Position numbers and translations under genes: made by a program. From an uncultured Verrucomicrobiota bacterium (GTDB lineage: Bacteria; Verrucomicrobiota; Verrucomicrobiia; Limisphaerales; UBA9464), in assembly GCA_903907995.1 (NCBI GenBank), contig CAIVQH010000024.1, forward strand, positions 1 to 64,000: a stretch of DNA of 64,000 bases, in the 5' to 3' direction. Shown piece after piece: positions 8,701-16,032 of this stretch. Positions within the stretch are counted from its first letter, which is position 1; every line of letters starts with the position of its first letter. The notes below the pieces were generated by a model. It saw nothing but the letters and a program-made list of their open reading frames with translations. It had not been told where the DNA came from and did no database searches.

Positions 8701-10074
8701 TTACGGAAGTGAGGGTTTTGCCGTCACGGACGGGTTCGGGACGGAGGCAGCCAGCGCAGTCGCATCGGGCAGGCCGCAGAAATAGGCGAGGTCGCTGAGG
8801 ATGCTCCATTGTTCGGCGGTGGCGCGGGCGAGCATGAGCTTCGCATCGACACGCATGCGGCGCGCCTCCAGCACGTCGTTCATCATGCCGCGTCCTCCGG
8901 ACCACGAAGCATGGGCGGCGGCCAGGGCCTGTTCCGAGCGCGGCAGCACGTCGTCGCGGTAAAGCAGTCCCTCGCGTCGGGCCGTCTCGGCCTCGACGGT
9001 GAGGTGGTGGATCTCGTTGCGCAGGCTGATCAGTACATCCGCCCGGTCCTCGGCGACGGCGTGCAGCCGCTCGCGGTCGCGCTCCAAGTCCCGCCGGTAG
9101 TTGGCGCGGTTGAACCAAGGCAGACTCAGGCTGACGGTGAACAGCCCGTCGCGGAAACCGCCGTCACCGCTGAATTGACGCCCCTCGATGCCCAGCGCGA
9201 CATCGGGCCGTTGCGAACGCCGCGTGCTCTCGACGGTCGCGGCGGCGGTGGCCAGCTCGCGCTGGAGCACCCGCACATCCGGCGCGTGCTGCTCGGCGAG
9301 GTCGGTCAGTGCCGAGGAAAAGGCCAGCCCATCCGCCAGGGCAGGCAGTTCAAAGGCCGGCAACGGCGTGCGTGGCTCACGGCCCAGCGAGTGGTTGATC
9401 AGCGCCCGCGCCGCGTCGCGGCGGAGTTCGTCATTCGCGAGCTGCGTGGCGCGCTTCGCCCGCTCGTTCTGCACGCGTAGCAGCTCAAACTGCGAGGTGG
9501 TGCCCGCCTGGTAGCGCGCCTCGGTGGCGGCCAGGGTCGTATCGAGCCACGCCAGGTCCTCCGCGCCGGATTGCACCACCGACTCGGCCAGCGCGCTGGC
9601 AAAGACCGCCCGCGCCAGCTCCCGGCGCAGCGACTCGAAGCGCGCCTCGGAACGCGTCTCCGCCGTGGCGGCCTCGGCCTCGGCCCGGCGGCGGGCGGCG
9701 GTTTCCTTGCCGAGCAGCGGCAGTTTCTGTTCGACACCGTAAACCAGGTCGCCCTCCTCCTCGGTTTTGAAGCCGCGCGGCGAGGAAACACTGCCGCCCA
9801 GCTTGAACGTCGGGTCGTCAAAGCGCCGCACGCCGGCGGCATCGAGCTGCGCCGCATTGGCACGGGCGGCGGAAGCTCGGAGCGCCGGATGATTCGTGCG
9901 CAGCTCGGCCGCCAGACCGGCCAGCACCTCGGCGGTGATGACGACGCGGCTGGTGCCAGCCACAGCATGGTGCGCCGGTGGCAACAGGGGAGCCGGGAGA
10001 GGTTCCGCCGACAGTGCGGTCAACGCCACAGCGGCGAACCCGCCCAGCCAGGCAGGCAGAAAGAGAGTGTTCAT
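8701..10074 (-). CDS. cusC: Outer-membrane efflux channel (CusC/CzcC, TolC family)
   Basis: This 457-aa outer-membrane factor completes the tripartite efflux complex. ATG 10074 is chosen because it starts a signal peptide (MNTLFLPAWLGGFAAVALTALSA); the open frame upstream is non-coding. The body is long amphipathic helices rich in Ala, Arg and Glu, in two similar halves (AARANAAQLDAAGVRRFDDP and a second EIHHLTVEAETARREG region), with LPLLGKETAARRRAEAEAA and LSLPWFNRANYRR as expected for TolC-type channels. It is the first gene of the pump set, 107 bases from the Cys-rich gene upstream. Confidence 0.87.
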   Translation of the reverse strand: MNTLFLPAWLGGFAAVALTALSAEPLPAPLLPPAHHAVAGTSRVVITAEVLAGLAAELRTNHPALRASAARANAAQLDAAGVRRFDDPTFKLGGSVSSPRGFKTEEEGDLVYGVEQKLPLLGKETAARRRAEAEAATAETRSEARFESLRRELARAVFASALAESVVQSGAEDLAWLDTTLAATEARYQAGTTSQFELLRVQNERAKRATQLANDELRRDAARALINHSLGREPRTPLPAFELPALADGLAFSSALTDLAEQHAPDVRVLQRELATAAATVESTRRSQRPDVALGIEGRQFSGDGGFRDGLFTVSLSLPWFNRANYRRDLERDRERLHAVAEDRADVLISLRNEIHHLTVEAETARREGLLYRDDVLPRSEQALAAAHASWSGGRGMMNDVLEARRMRVDAKLMLARATAEQWSILSDLAYFCGLPDATALAASVPNPSVTAKPSLP

Positions 10075-10181
10075 GGAAACCAACGGGAAAAGCGGACCAA
10101 CGGACCGAGACGTGACAGGACGACAGCACGGCAGACGCATGCCCCTACGTGGGCACACGTCTTCACGGGTATGGGGTCAGC

Positions 10182-10574
10182 TCAGATCAGCAGCGCGCCG
10201 TGCCGCAGAAAAAGCGGGACGGGCGGGGCTGAAACCGCACCGGAGCCCGGCACGGAAAGGGACGCGGGCAGATCGGCCGGAGCCGGGAGCGTCCAGAGGG
10301 CGGCGAGAAACGCCGTCACGAAAGGCACGGAACGGGTCGAGGTGGGAACGGGCGCGGCCGGGGCCGAGCCCTGATCGGACGGGGCATTGCGCGCGACACA
10401 GCACGGGGCGTTACAGGCCATCCGGACGGGCTGTGCAGGAGCGCAGCACGAATGACCGGCGGAACGGGCGGGCGTCACGGTCACAGATCCCTCCGCCCCA
10501 CAGGGCGAGGCTGCAAAGGCAAACTGCGCCATGAGGAGCACAAGGCTCAGCATCAGGGCGCAGGTTTGTTTCAT
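10182..10574 (-). CDS. Small exported Cys-rich protein of the efflux locus, unknown function
   Basis: This 130-aa protein has a signal peptide (MKQTCALMLSLVLLMAQFAFA, cleavage after AFA-A). The mature N-terminus contains paired cysteines (CGAEG, HSCCAPAQ, CNAPCCVA) and then a Pro/Ala-rich stretch with a hydrophobic patch near residues 85-97. No family is recognised. The Cys pairs and its position between the CusC-like gene and a YHS-like lipoprotein suggest a periplasmic metal-handling role; this is inference. Codon use is like its neighbours. Confidence 0.6.
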   Translation of the reverse strand: MKQTCALMLSLVLLMAQFAFAASPCGAEGSVTVTPARSAGHSCCAPAQPVRMACNAPCCVARNAPSDQGSAPAAPVPTSTRSVPFVTAFLAALWTLPAPADLPASLSVPGSGAVSAPPVPLFLRHGALLI

Positions 10575-10605
10575 ACAGCAGATGGCACGCTTGGCACCGG
10601 GAAAG

Positions 10606-10866
10606 TCACTTCGTTTCCAGCTTCGTCAAATATTTAGACGGCTCCTTCTGGAAATCCTTCACGCAATTCTTGCAGCAGAACTTCATTTCCTGGCCGTTGT
10701 ACACCAGTACGACCGGAGGCCCCATTTCGCCCAACTTGTCCCCTGAGACGACGCAGGTCTGGAGCGGATAGGGCTTCACACCCGCCGTGCTGGCAGACTT
10801 GCTATCGGTGGTGGAGCAGCCCGTCAGCAGGGCGGCGGTGGCGAGGGCGAGGAGGAGTGTTTTCAT
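10606..10866 (-). CDS. YHS-like heavy-metal-binding lipoprotein (copy 2 of 3)
   Basis: This 86-aa lipoprotein has signal and lipobox MKTLLLALATAALLTGC followed by a Ser/Thr linker. The core has the same order of motifs as the copies at 6559 and 10908: VKPYPL, CVVSGDKLGEMG, GQEMKFCCKNC, EPSKYL. It is the closest of the three to copy 1 in the VSG-x-KLGEMG block but lacks the N-terminal Cys cluster and the C-terminal His tail. The gap to the Cys-rich gene is 31 bases and to copy 3 is 41 bases, so co-transcription is likely. Confidence 0.82.
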   Translation of the reverse strand: MKTLLLALATAALLTGCSTTDSKSASTAGVKPYPLQTCVVSGDKLGEMGPPVVLVYNGQEMKFCCKNCVKDFQKEPSKYLTKLETK

Positions 10867-10907
10867 GGGGAGGTAGGTATGGTTTTTAGGAAAATGGGTT
10901 TTGCGGA

Positions 10908-11174
10908 TCACTTGCCCGTGAGCTTGGCGAGGTACTTGGCCGGCTCCTTGTCGAAGTCCTTCCGGCAGTTCTTGCAGCACAGCTTGATCTCCTGTCCCTC
11001 GTGCACGAACACCACGGGTGTTCCCATCGCGCCGAGCTTCTCGTCCGAAACCGGGCACTTGTCGAGCGGGTAGGGCTTCACGCCGGCGGCGGTGACGGTG
11101 GAGTCGGCCTGGTTGCAGCCCGTCATCACGGCGGCCGCTCCCAGCGCCAGGATCATCAGCGAAAGTTTCCTCAT
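10908..11174 (-). CDS. YHS-like heavy-metal-binding lipoprotein (copy 3 of 3)
   Basis: This 88-aa lipoprotein has signal and lipobox MILALGAAAVMTGC. The core reads VKPYPL, CPVSDEKLGAMG, GQEIKLCCKNC, EPAKYLAKL. It differs from the other two in having Asp instead of Gly after VS. It is the first gene of the minus-strand metal operon and is divergent from the ECF sigma factor at 11301. The 126-base gap between them must hold both promoters, but no clear -35/-10 pair could be identified. Confidence 0.82.
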   Translation of the reverse strand: MRKLSLMILALGAAAVMTGCNQADSTVTAAGVKPYPLDKCPVSDEKLGAMGTPVVFVHEGQEIKLCCKNCRKDFDKEPAKYLAKLTGK

Positions 11175-11300
11175 ACGTATTCGGCGGACAGGCCAAGGAC
11201 TACACGAAAAATCGGGCCGTTCAATCGCCGACTTCTGGCCCGTTCGAAAACTCTGTGCGTGACAGCCGCCCCCCTTCGCGGTCCAACCAGCGTGTCCACC

Positions 11301-11870
11301 ATGGCTGAAGCCCTTCCCGACCTGGCGTCACCGGCCCCGGAACCGGCAGTCCTGCCCGCCGGCCTGCCCGCCGACTTCGCGGAGATCTACTCCGCGCACT
11401 CCCAGCCGATCTTCTACCTCGCCCTGCGCCTGCTCGGCGACCCGGCGCAGGCCGAGGACGCCGCGCACGACGTGTTTGTGAAGGCCTTCCGCAAGCTGGG
11501 CGAGTTCCGGGGCGACGCGGACATCCGCACCTGGCTCTATCGTATCACGCTCAACCACTGCTCGAACCTCCGCCAGAGCTGGGCCGCCCGGAACATCCAT
11601 CCGGCGGCGGACGAGACGGTGTTCGAACGCCCGAACGACGCAAGCCAGAGCCCCCTCCGTCTGTTGGAAACCAAGGAACTGGGCGAACGCATCCAACGGA
11701 CGCTCGACGGGTTGCCCGAGGAATACCGGCTGCTCCTGCTGCTCGTGGCGGACCAGGAACTGAGCTACGAGCAGGTCGGCCAGCTGACCAACCAGACCGC
11801 CGATGCCGTGCGTGGCAAACTGCACCGCGCCCGCCGCGCCTTCACCGTCGCCTTCGCCAAAACCGCCTGA
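11301..11870 (+). CDS. ECF-family RNA polymerase sigma factor
   Basis: This 189-aa protein directs RNA polymerase to alternative promoters. ATG 11301 was chosen because similarity begins there; the frame is open for another 300 bases upstream across the divergent lipoprotein gene. The sigma-2 region spans about residues 27-97 (IFYLALRLLGDPAQAEDA, DVFVKAFRKLGEFRG, TWLYRITLNHC) and sigma-4 about residues 130-185 (LDGLPEEYRLLLLL, ELSYEQVGQLT, VRGKLHRARR). No anti-sigma factor is obvious next to it; the 78-aa gene downstream is a candidate partner. Being divergent from the metal lipoprotein genes, it may control them; that is inference. Confidence 0.88.
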   Translation: MAEALPDLASPAPEPAVLPAGLPADFAEIYSAHSQPIFYLALRLLGDPAQAEDAAHDVFVKAFRKLGEFRGDADIRTWLYRITLNHCSNLRQSWAARNIHPAADETVFERPNDASQSPLRLLETKELGERIQRTLDGLPEEYRLLLLLVADQELSYEQVGQLTNQTADAVRGKLHRARRAFTVAFAKTA

Positions 11871-11897
11871 GTTTGCCCACCTGACACTGTCCGCCCC

Positions 11898-12134
11898 ATG
11901 AAACCTCCCTCCCAGCAGTTGCGCCAGCAGACCACCGAACAGGTGACCGCCGAATCCACGCACGCCGCGACCACCCAAAGCGAAACCGTGCGCGAATTCG
12001 CCACGCCCGAGGAAATGATCCGGCATGACCTGCTCCAGACGAAGGTGCCCGGCGCCGTGGGCAAGCGGCTGGAACGCACGCTCGCGGCCGAGCCGGCCCC
12101 CGTCCCGAAGCCGTGGTGGAAACGCCTGCTGTGA
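11898..12134 (+). CDS. Small protein following the sigma factor, unknown function
   Basis: This is a 78-aa protein that is hydrophilic and Gln/Thr/Glu-rich in its first half (QQLRQQTTEQVTAE). A conserved-looking second half follows: EFATPEEMIRHDLLQT and VPGAVGKRLERTL, ending PKPWWKRLL. The basic Trp-Trp C-terminus could touch the membrane. It starts 27 bases after the sigma-factor stop, and its stop overlaps the next gene, so it is translated in the same unit. It is too short for a membrane-spanning anti-sigma factor. Function not recognised. Confidence 0.6.
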   Translation: MKPPSQQLRQQTTEQVTAESTHAATTQSETVREFATPEEMIRHDLLQTKVPGAVGKRLERTLAAEPAPVPKPWWKRLL

Positions 12135-13063
12135 ATGCCACCGCCACCGCGCCGCCTCTGCCGGTACCGGAAGCCGGCGCCAAGTCAGGCCGGTCGCGCC
12201 ACCGATTGGCCGCGCACCGTGCGGTCTTGGCGTGGCAGCACCTCGCCCACTGCGAACTCTGCGCCCATCGCTGCGGCGTGAACCGCCTGGCCGGCGAACT
12301 CGGCCCCTGCCACGCCGGCACGGAGGCTCATGTCTTTCACGCGCAGACAGAAGTGAGCGACGAGGCGGAGATGGCTCCGGTCTTCGCGGTGGCATTTGGT
12401 GGCTGCGATCTCCGCTGCGACTTCTGCAACACGGGCCGCGACAGTTGGAACGCCGAGGCTGGAAAGCTGACCGTCAGCCATCGACGGGAATCCACCGAGG
12501 CAACCCCACTGGCATACGCACAGGAACTGGCCGCCCGCGCCCACCAAGCGCTGGCCCGCAATGCGCGCAGCGTGATGATCCTTGGCGGCGAGCCCACGAT
12601 CCACCTGCCCGCTGTGCTGGACTTCGTGTCACTGCTGCCCGACGACGCCCGCCTGGTCTGGAAGACCAACGCCCACGGCACCGCCACCGCCCGCGAACTG
12701 CTCGACGGCGTGTTCGACGTGTGGGTGGCCGACTACAAGTTCGGCAATGACCTCTGCGCCCAGCGCCTGGCCAAAGTTCCTAATTACACCGCCATCACGC
12801 GCGAAAATCTCGTGTGGGCCTCGACCCACACCGAACTGATCGTGCGGCACCTGCTCATGCCGGGGCACCTGGAATGCTGCTGGCGGCCCATGGCCGAGTG
12901 GCTCGCCGCCGAACTGCCCGGCGTGAAGGTGAGCCTGCGCACCGGCTTCTGGCCGGGCTGGTTCAGCTCGCGGCATCCGGAACTCGTTCGCACCACGTCG
13001 GTGCCGGAGGAGCGCCAGGCCCACGAACTGGCCGCCGGGCTCGGCCTCCGGCTCATCCCATGA
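12131..13063 (+). CDS. Radical SAM protein, PflX type (COG1313-like)
   Basis: This 310-aa radical SAM enzyme resembles glycyl-radical-activating enzymes, but its substrate is unknown. An N-terminal Cys-rich segment (CELCAHRCGVNR ... LGPC) precedes the radical SAM cluster CDLRCDFC (CxxxCxxC) at about residues 95-102. GGEPTIHLP fits the SAM-binding GGE motif. The C-terminal half has VADYKFGND and RHLLMPGHLECC, typical of PflX. GTG 12131 is preferred because it overlaps the upstream TGA (GTGA coupling); ATG 12113 is possible. It couples by ATGA to the next gene. No glycyl-radical enzyme is visible nearby, so the target may be something else. Confidence 0.8.
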   Translation: MNATATAPPLPVPEAGAKSGRSRHRLAAHRAVLAWQHLAHCELCAHRCGVNRLAGELGPCHAGTEAHVFHAQTEVSDEAEMAPVFAVAFGGCDLRCDFCNTGRDSWNAEAGKLTVSHRRESTEATPLAYAQELAARAHQALARNARSVMILGGEPTIHLPAVLDFVSLLPDDARLVWKTNAHGTATARELLDGVFDVWVADYKFGNDLCAQRLAKVPNYTAITRENLVWASTHTELIVRHLLMPGHLECCWRPMAEWLAAELPGVKVSLRTGFWPGWFSSRHPELVRTTSVPEERQAHELAAGLGLRLIP

Positions 13064-13272
13064 ACCCGCCCCCCAGCCCCATTGCGACCGAGCCCGAAAC
13101 CGCTCTCTCCAGGCCGGCTACGCCCCCTGCCCCGGGCATCGAGGTGGACACCGAATTGCTCCTGCTGCCCGACGGCCGTATCCTCGCGCATCATCTGACC
13201 CCGGAACTCGCCTCCCTCCTGCAAACCGCCTGCCCCGCTGATTTACCGATCACTGACTCACTGGTTCACTGA
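13060..13272 (+). CDS. 70-residue protein coupled to the radical SAM gene, unknown function
   Basis: ATG 13060 overlaps the stop of the radical SAM gene (ATGA), and the small size and coupling argue that it is a real gene. The N-terminal 25 residues are Pro/Ala-rich and unstructured. The second half, with TELLLLPDGRILAHHL and TPELASLLQTAC, looks like a compact conserved domain. The last residues (PITDSLVH) are encoded by a short repeat, so the original C-terminus may have been replaced. It precedes the AAA ATPase by 24 bases. No family is recognised. Confidence 0.55.
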   Translation: MNPPPSPIATEPETALSRPATPPAPGIEVDTELLLLPDGRILAHHLTPELASLLQTACPADLPITDSLVH

Positions 13273-13286
13273 TTCACTGGCTCACT
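13249..13286. repeat. ATCACTG short repeat array at the end of the 70-aa gene
   Basis: GATCACTG, ACTCACTG, GTTCACTG, ATTCACTG and GCTCAC follow one another as octamer-like units across the stop codon of the 70-aa gene and up to the start of the AAA ATPase gene. The 16-mer CACTGGTTCACTGATT at 13259-13274 is identical to 5090-5105 inside cusA. Confidence 0.7.
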
Positions 13287-13296
13287 TTCCCCCGAC

Positions 13297-14853
13297 ATGT
13301 CCTTTGCCGCCGAAATCGAGGTGCTCATCCGCGCCCGCTATCCGTTGATCTACGTCCAGACGAGCGAGGAGATGCGCGTGCTGCCCGTGCTGCTGGAAAT
13401 CGCCGGGCGCCGGGGCAAGAAGGTGTTCGAGTGGTCCTATTCCACCGGTATCGTGCCCGCCGGCACCAACATGCAGAGCCAGAAGTCGCGCAGCCCCGCC
13501 ACCAAGGATCCTCTGGCTGCCCTGGACCAGGTGATGGACCAGGTCGAGCCCGCGATCTTCGTCTTCAAGGATTTCCACCCGTTTCTCGCGCGGTCGAACT
13601 TCGCCGTCATCCGCAAGCTCAAGGACATCGCGCTGCACCTGAAGAACAGCTTCAAGACCGTGATCCTCATCTCACCGGTGCTGGAAATCCCGACCGAGCT
13701 CGACAAGGAGATCACCCTGCTCAACTTCCCGCTGCCGACGAAGGAGGAGCTGGGCACGCTGCTCGACCGCATCCTCCTCGACGTGCGATCGCTCCGGCAG
13801 GTGAGCATCGAGCTCGATGACGCCGGGCGTGACCGGCTGTTGCAGGCCGCGCTGGGCCTCACGCTCGGCGAGGCCGAAAACGTCTTCGCCAAGATCATCG
13901 TCAAGGATGCGCGGCTCAGCGGCGAAGATGTGAACGACGTGTTCGCCGAGAAGCAGCAGATCATCCGCAAGAGCGGCCTGTTGGAATACTACGCCACCAG
14001 CGAGAGCTTCGGCAGCGTGGGCGGCATGACCGTCCTCAAGGACTGGCTGGCCAAGCGTTCGGCGGCCTTCACTGCGGAGGCCCGCGCTTTCGGGCTGCCT
14101 GCGCCCAAGGGCGTGCTGCTGCTGGGCGTGCAGGGCTGCGGCAAGAGCCTCTGCGCGAAGGCCATCTCCAGCCAGTGGCAGCTCCCGCTGCTGCGCTTCG
14201 ACATGGGCCGGATGTTCGGCAGCCTCGTTGGCTCGTCCGAGGAGAACGTGCGCCGCGCCATCGCCGTCGCCGAGTCAGTCGCGCCGGCGATCCTGTGGGT
14301 GGACGAGATCGACAAGGCCTTCGCCGGCTCGCAGGGCAGCGGCTCGAGCGACGGCGGCACCACCGCGCGCGTGTTCGGCACCTTCCTCATGTGGCTCAGC
14401 GAGAAGACCGCGCCGGTCTTCGTCGTCGCCACCGCCAACGACATTTCGCACCTGCCCCCGGAACTGCTGCGCAAGGGTCGCCTTGACGAGATCTTCTTCG
14501 TGGACCTGCCGGGCGAGCCCGAGCGGGTCGAGATCTTCCGCGTGCACATTGCGAAACGGGGCCGCACCCCGGAGAACTTCGACCTCGCGGCGCTGGCCCA
14601 GGCGGCGGGGGATTTCAGCGGCACAGAGATCGAGGAGGCCATCAACAGCGCGCTCTACGAGGCCTTCTACGCCAGCACGGAACTTTCCACCGAGCTGGTG
14701 CTCGCCGCGATCCGGCAAACCGTTCCGCTGGCCAAGACGATGGACGAGCAGATCAACCGCCTGCGCAGTTGGGCCGACGGCCGCGCACGCAACGCCAGCA
14801 CGAACCGCGAGGCTGACCCCTCGGCGCATCTGCCCCGCAAGGTGGAATTCTAA
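13297..14853 (+). CDS. AAA ATPase of the Ycf46 type
   Basis: This 518-aa cytoplasmic AAA protein is similar to cyanobacterial/plastid Ycf46. The N-terminal half (residues 1-230) is the Ycf46-specific region (LIRARYPLIYVQTSEE, FVFKDFHPFL, IPTELDKEI). The C-terminal AAA module follows: GGMTVLKDWLAKR linker, Walker A GVQGCGKS at about residue 276, the pore-like MGRMFGSLVGSSEENVR, Walker B ILWVDEIDK, sensor ATANDI, and arginine finger RKGRLDEI. A helical lid contains FSGTEIEEAINSALYEAFY. All catalytic residues are present, so it should be active. It sits between the PflX-type protein and the Ycf35-like/DUF2997 pair. The substrate is unknown. Confidence 0.88.
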   Translation: MSFAAEIEVLIRARYPLIYVQTSEEMRVLPVLLEIAGRRGKKVFEWSYSTGIVPAGTNMQSQKSRSPATKDPLAALDQVMDQVEPAIFVFKDFHPFLARSNFAVIRKLKDIALHLKNSFKTVILISPVLEIPTELDKEITLLNFPLPTKEELGTLLDRILLDVRSLRQVSIELDDAGRDRLLQAALGLTLGEAENVFAKIIVKDARLSGEDVNDVFAEKQQIIRKSGLLEYYATSESFGSVGGMTVLKDWLAKRSAAFTAEARAFGLPAPKGVLLLGVQGCGKSLCAKAISSQWQLPLLRFDMGRMFGSLVGSSEENVRRAIAVAESVAPAILWVDEIDKAFAGSQGSGSSDGGTTARVFGTFLMWLSEKTAPVFVVATANDISHLPPELLRKGRLDEIFFVDLPGEPERVEIFRVHIAKRGRTPENFDLAALAQAAGDFSGTEIEEAINSALYEAFYASTELSTELVLAAIRQTVPLAKTMDEQINRLRSWADGRARNASTNREADPSAHLPRKVEF

Positions 14854-15305
14854 AGACCAAATCCGCCAAGGGTCCGGTCAACGTTTGCGACGCACGGGTT
14901 AACCACAGCGCGGGTGAGGCGGTGCTGCTGCGCCGCCCTATATCTCGCCCCGACCAGCGCCAGCACCGTCGGGGCGTCCCCGCAGACACGCATTCGTCCT
15001 CAGACATCCTGCTCCGAGGGCGAAGCCGTAAGATCCACATCGGGATCCGAGGCACCTTGGGCGGAGGCGGCCGGCCGCCTGCATCGCTGCGTTCGCCGGG
15101 CGGCGAAATTACGGCAAAGCGGCAGCTTTGCCCCACCAGTGCACCGGAAAAGCCCTCAGTTACGAACGGCTATCGGCCCCTCGACAGCCGAGAAGGGTTT
15201 GTCGCTGACCCACTGGTCTACTGGCCCCCAAAAGGTTCATGAAATATGCGTGACGTTTACAGCCGTCCCCGGTCGAAGCTTCAGAAACACCGAATCCTCC
15301 CCTCC
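14854..15305. other. 452-base intergenic region made of hairpins
   Basis: There is no credible gene here. It contains a chain of palindromes: CGCCCCGAC (14946-14954) with GTCGGGGCG (14968-14976); AGGCGGCCGGCCGCCT at 15065-15080, a perfect 16-base palindrome; TTCGCC/GGCGAA near 15092-15107; and GGCAAAGC-ggca-GCTTTGCC at 15113-15132. A degenerate CACTGG-type stretch lies at 15208-15225. None is followed by a T-run. The region separates the AAA gene from the Ycf35-like gene, so the downstream genes may have their own promoter, which could not be identified. Confidence 0.6.
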
Positions 15306-15309
15306 ATGA

Positions 15310-15783
15310 GTGCCGTCGCCGTTCTCACCCCCCATCGTGGTCGCCTCCTGGCCGGCCATCAGCTCCGCTGTCGCCGCCGCCGCCGTCTCGCTCGGCTTTA
15401 ACATCCTCCAGGACGCCGCCCAGGAAGGACTGCCCCTGAACACCGAGGCGGAGACCAGCCGCAAGGTGACGCTGGACGTGCCGCACAGCGAGGTCGTCAC
15501 CGGCACGCTGGGACGCGACCAGCGCCTCCGCATGAGCCGTGACGGCGTCATGGCCGAATTCAGCCGCTATGCCCGGGGCCGCGCCGCCGTGTGCGTGACC
15601 GGAGCCGGGTATTCCGAGGAGCAGTTGCGGGCGATCGGCGAGGAGCTGGGCGGGCGCATGGTGCAGCAGTACATGCTGACCAAGCTCAAGAACGAGATGG
15701 CCGCACGCGGCATGGACCTCGTCGAGGAGACCGTGGACGAAACACAGTCCATCCGCCTCCGCGTGCGTCACTGGCAGAACTGA
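15310..15783 (+). CDS. Ycf35-like protein (DUF1257), N-terminus possibly frameshifted
   Basis: 157 aa read from GTG 15310. The C-terminal pattern is that of DUF1257/Ycf35 proteins: a run RMVQQYMLTKLKNEMAARG, then DLVEETVDETQSIRLRVRHW. The middle has ETSRKVTLDVPHSEVVTG. The natural start is more likely ATG 15306: if the six-C run at 15328-15333 were five, the protein would begin MSAVAVLTPIVVASWPAI and continue in frame. As it stands, ATG 15306 leads to a stop in another frame. This may be a sequencing error, a slip site or a real mutation. The DUF2997 gene follows 31 bases later, as in many genomes. Function unknown. Confidence 0.7.
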   Translation: MPSPFSPPIVVASWPAISSAVAAAAVSLGFNILQDAAQEGLPLNTEAETSRKVTLDVPHSEVVTGTLGRDQRLRMSRDGVMAEFSRYARGRAAVCVTGAGYSEEQLRAIGEELGGRMVQQYMLTKLKNEMAARGMDLVEETVDETQSIRLRVRHWQN

Positions 15784-15814
15784 AGCGGCCTGATTTCCAG
15801 GAAGATTCTCCCCC

Positions 15815-16015
15815 ATGAAACAGCGCACCTACGAACTGACGATCAGCCCCAACGGCGAAGTGGAGATCCACGTGGACGGCTTCAAGGGCAAGGGCTGCCT
15901 GGAGGCGATCAAGCTGTTCGAGCAGATGGTCGGCGAGACGAAGGACGTGCGCCACACTTCCGGCTTCTACGAACCGGAGGAAGATGTGCACCTGCATTCG
16001 GAACGCCATCACTGA
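15815..16015 (+). CDS. DUF2997 protein, small partner of Ycf35
   Basis: This 66-aa protein matches the DUF2997 pattern: YELTISPNGEVEIHVDGFKGKGC, split here as TISPNGEVEIHV and GFKGKGCLEA, then IKLFEQMVGE and a polar tail EEDVHLHSERHH. The length is as usual for the family. ATG 15815 has AGGAAG about ten bases upstream. DUF2997 genes commonly accompany DUF1257 genes in cyanobacteria and other groups, and here a Ycf46-like ATPase is also close. No function is established. Confidence 0.75.
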   Translation: MKQRTYELTISPNGEVEIHVDGFKGKGCLEAIKLFEQMVGETKDVRHTSGFYEPEEDVHLHSERHH

Positions 16016-16032
16016 GCCGGCGACGCGCGCGG

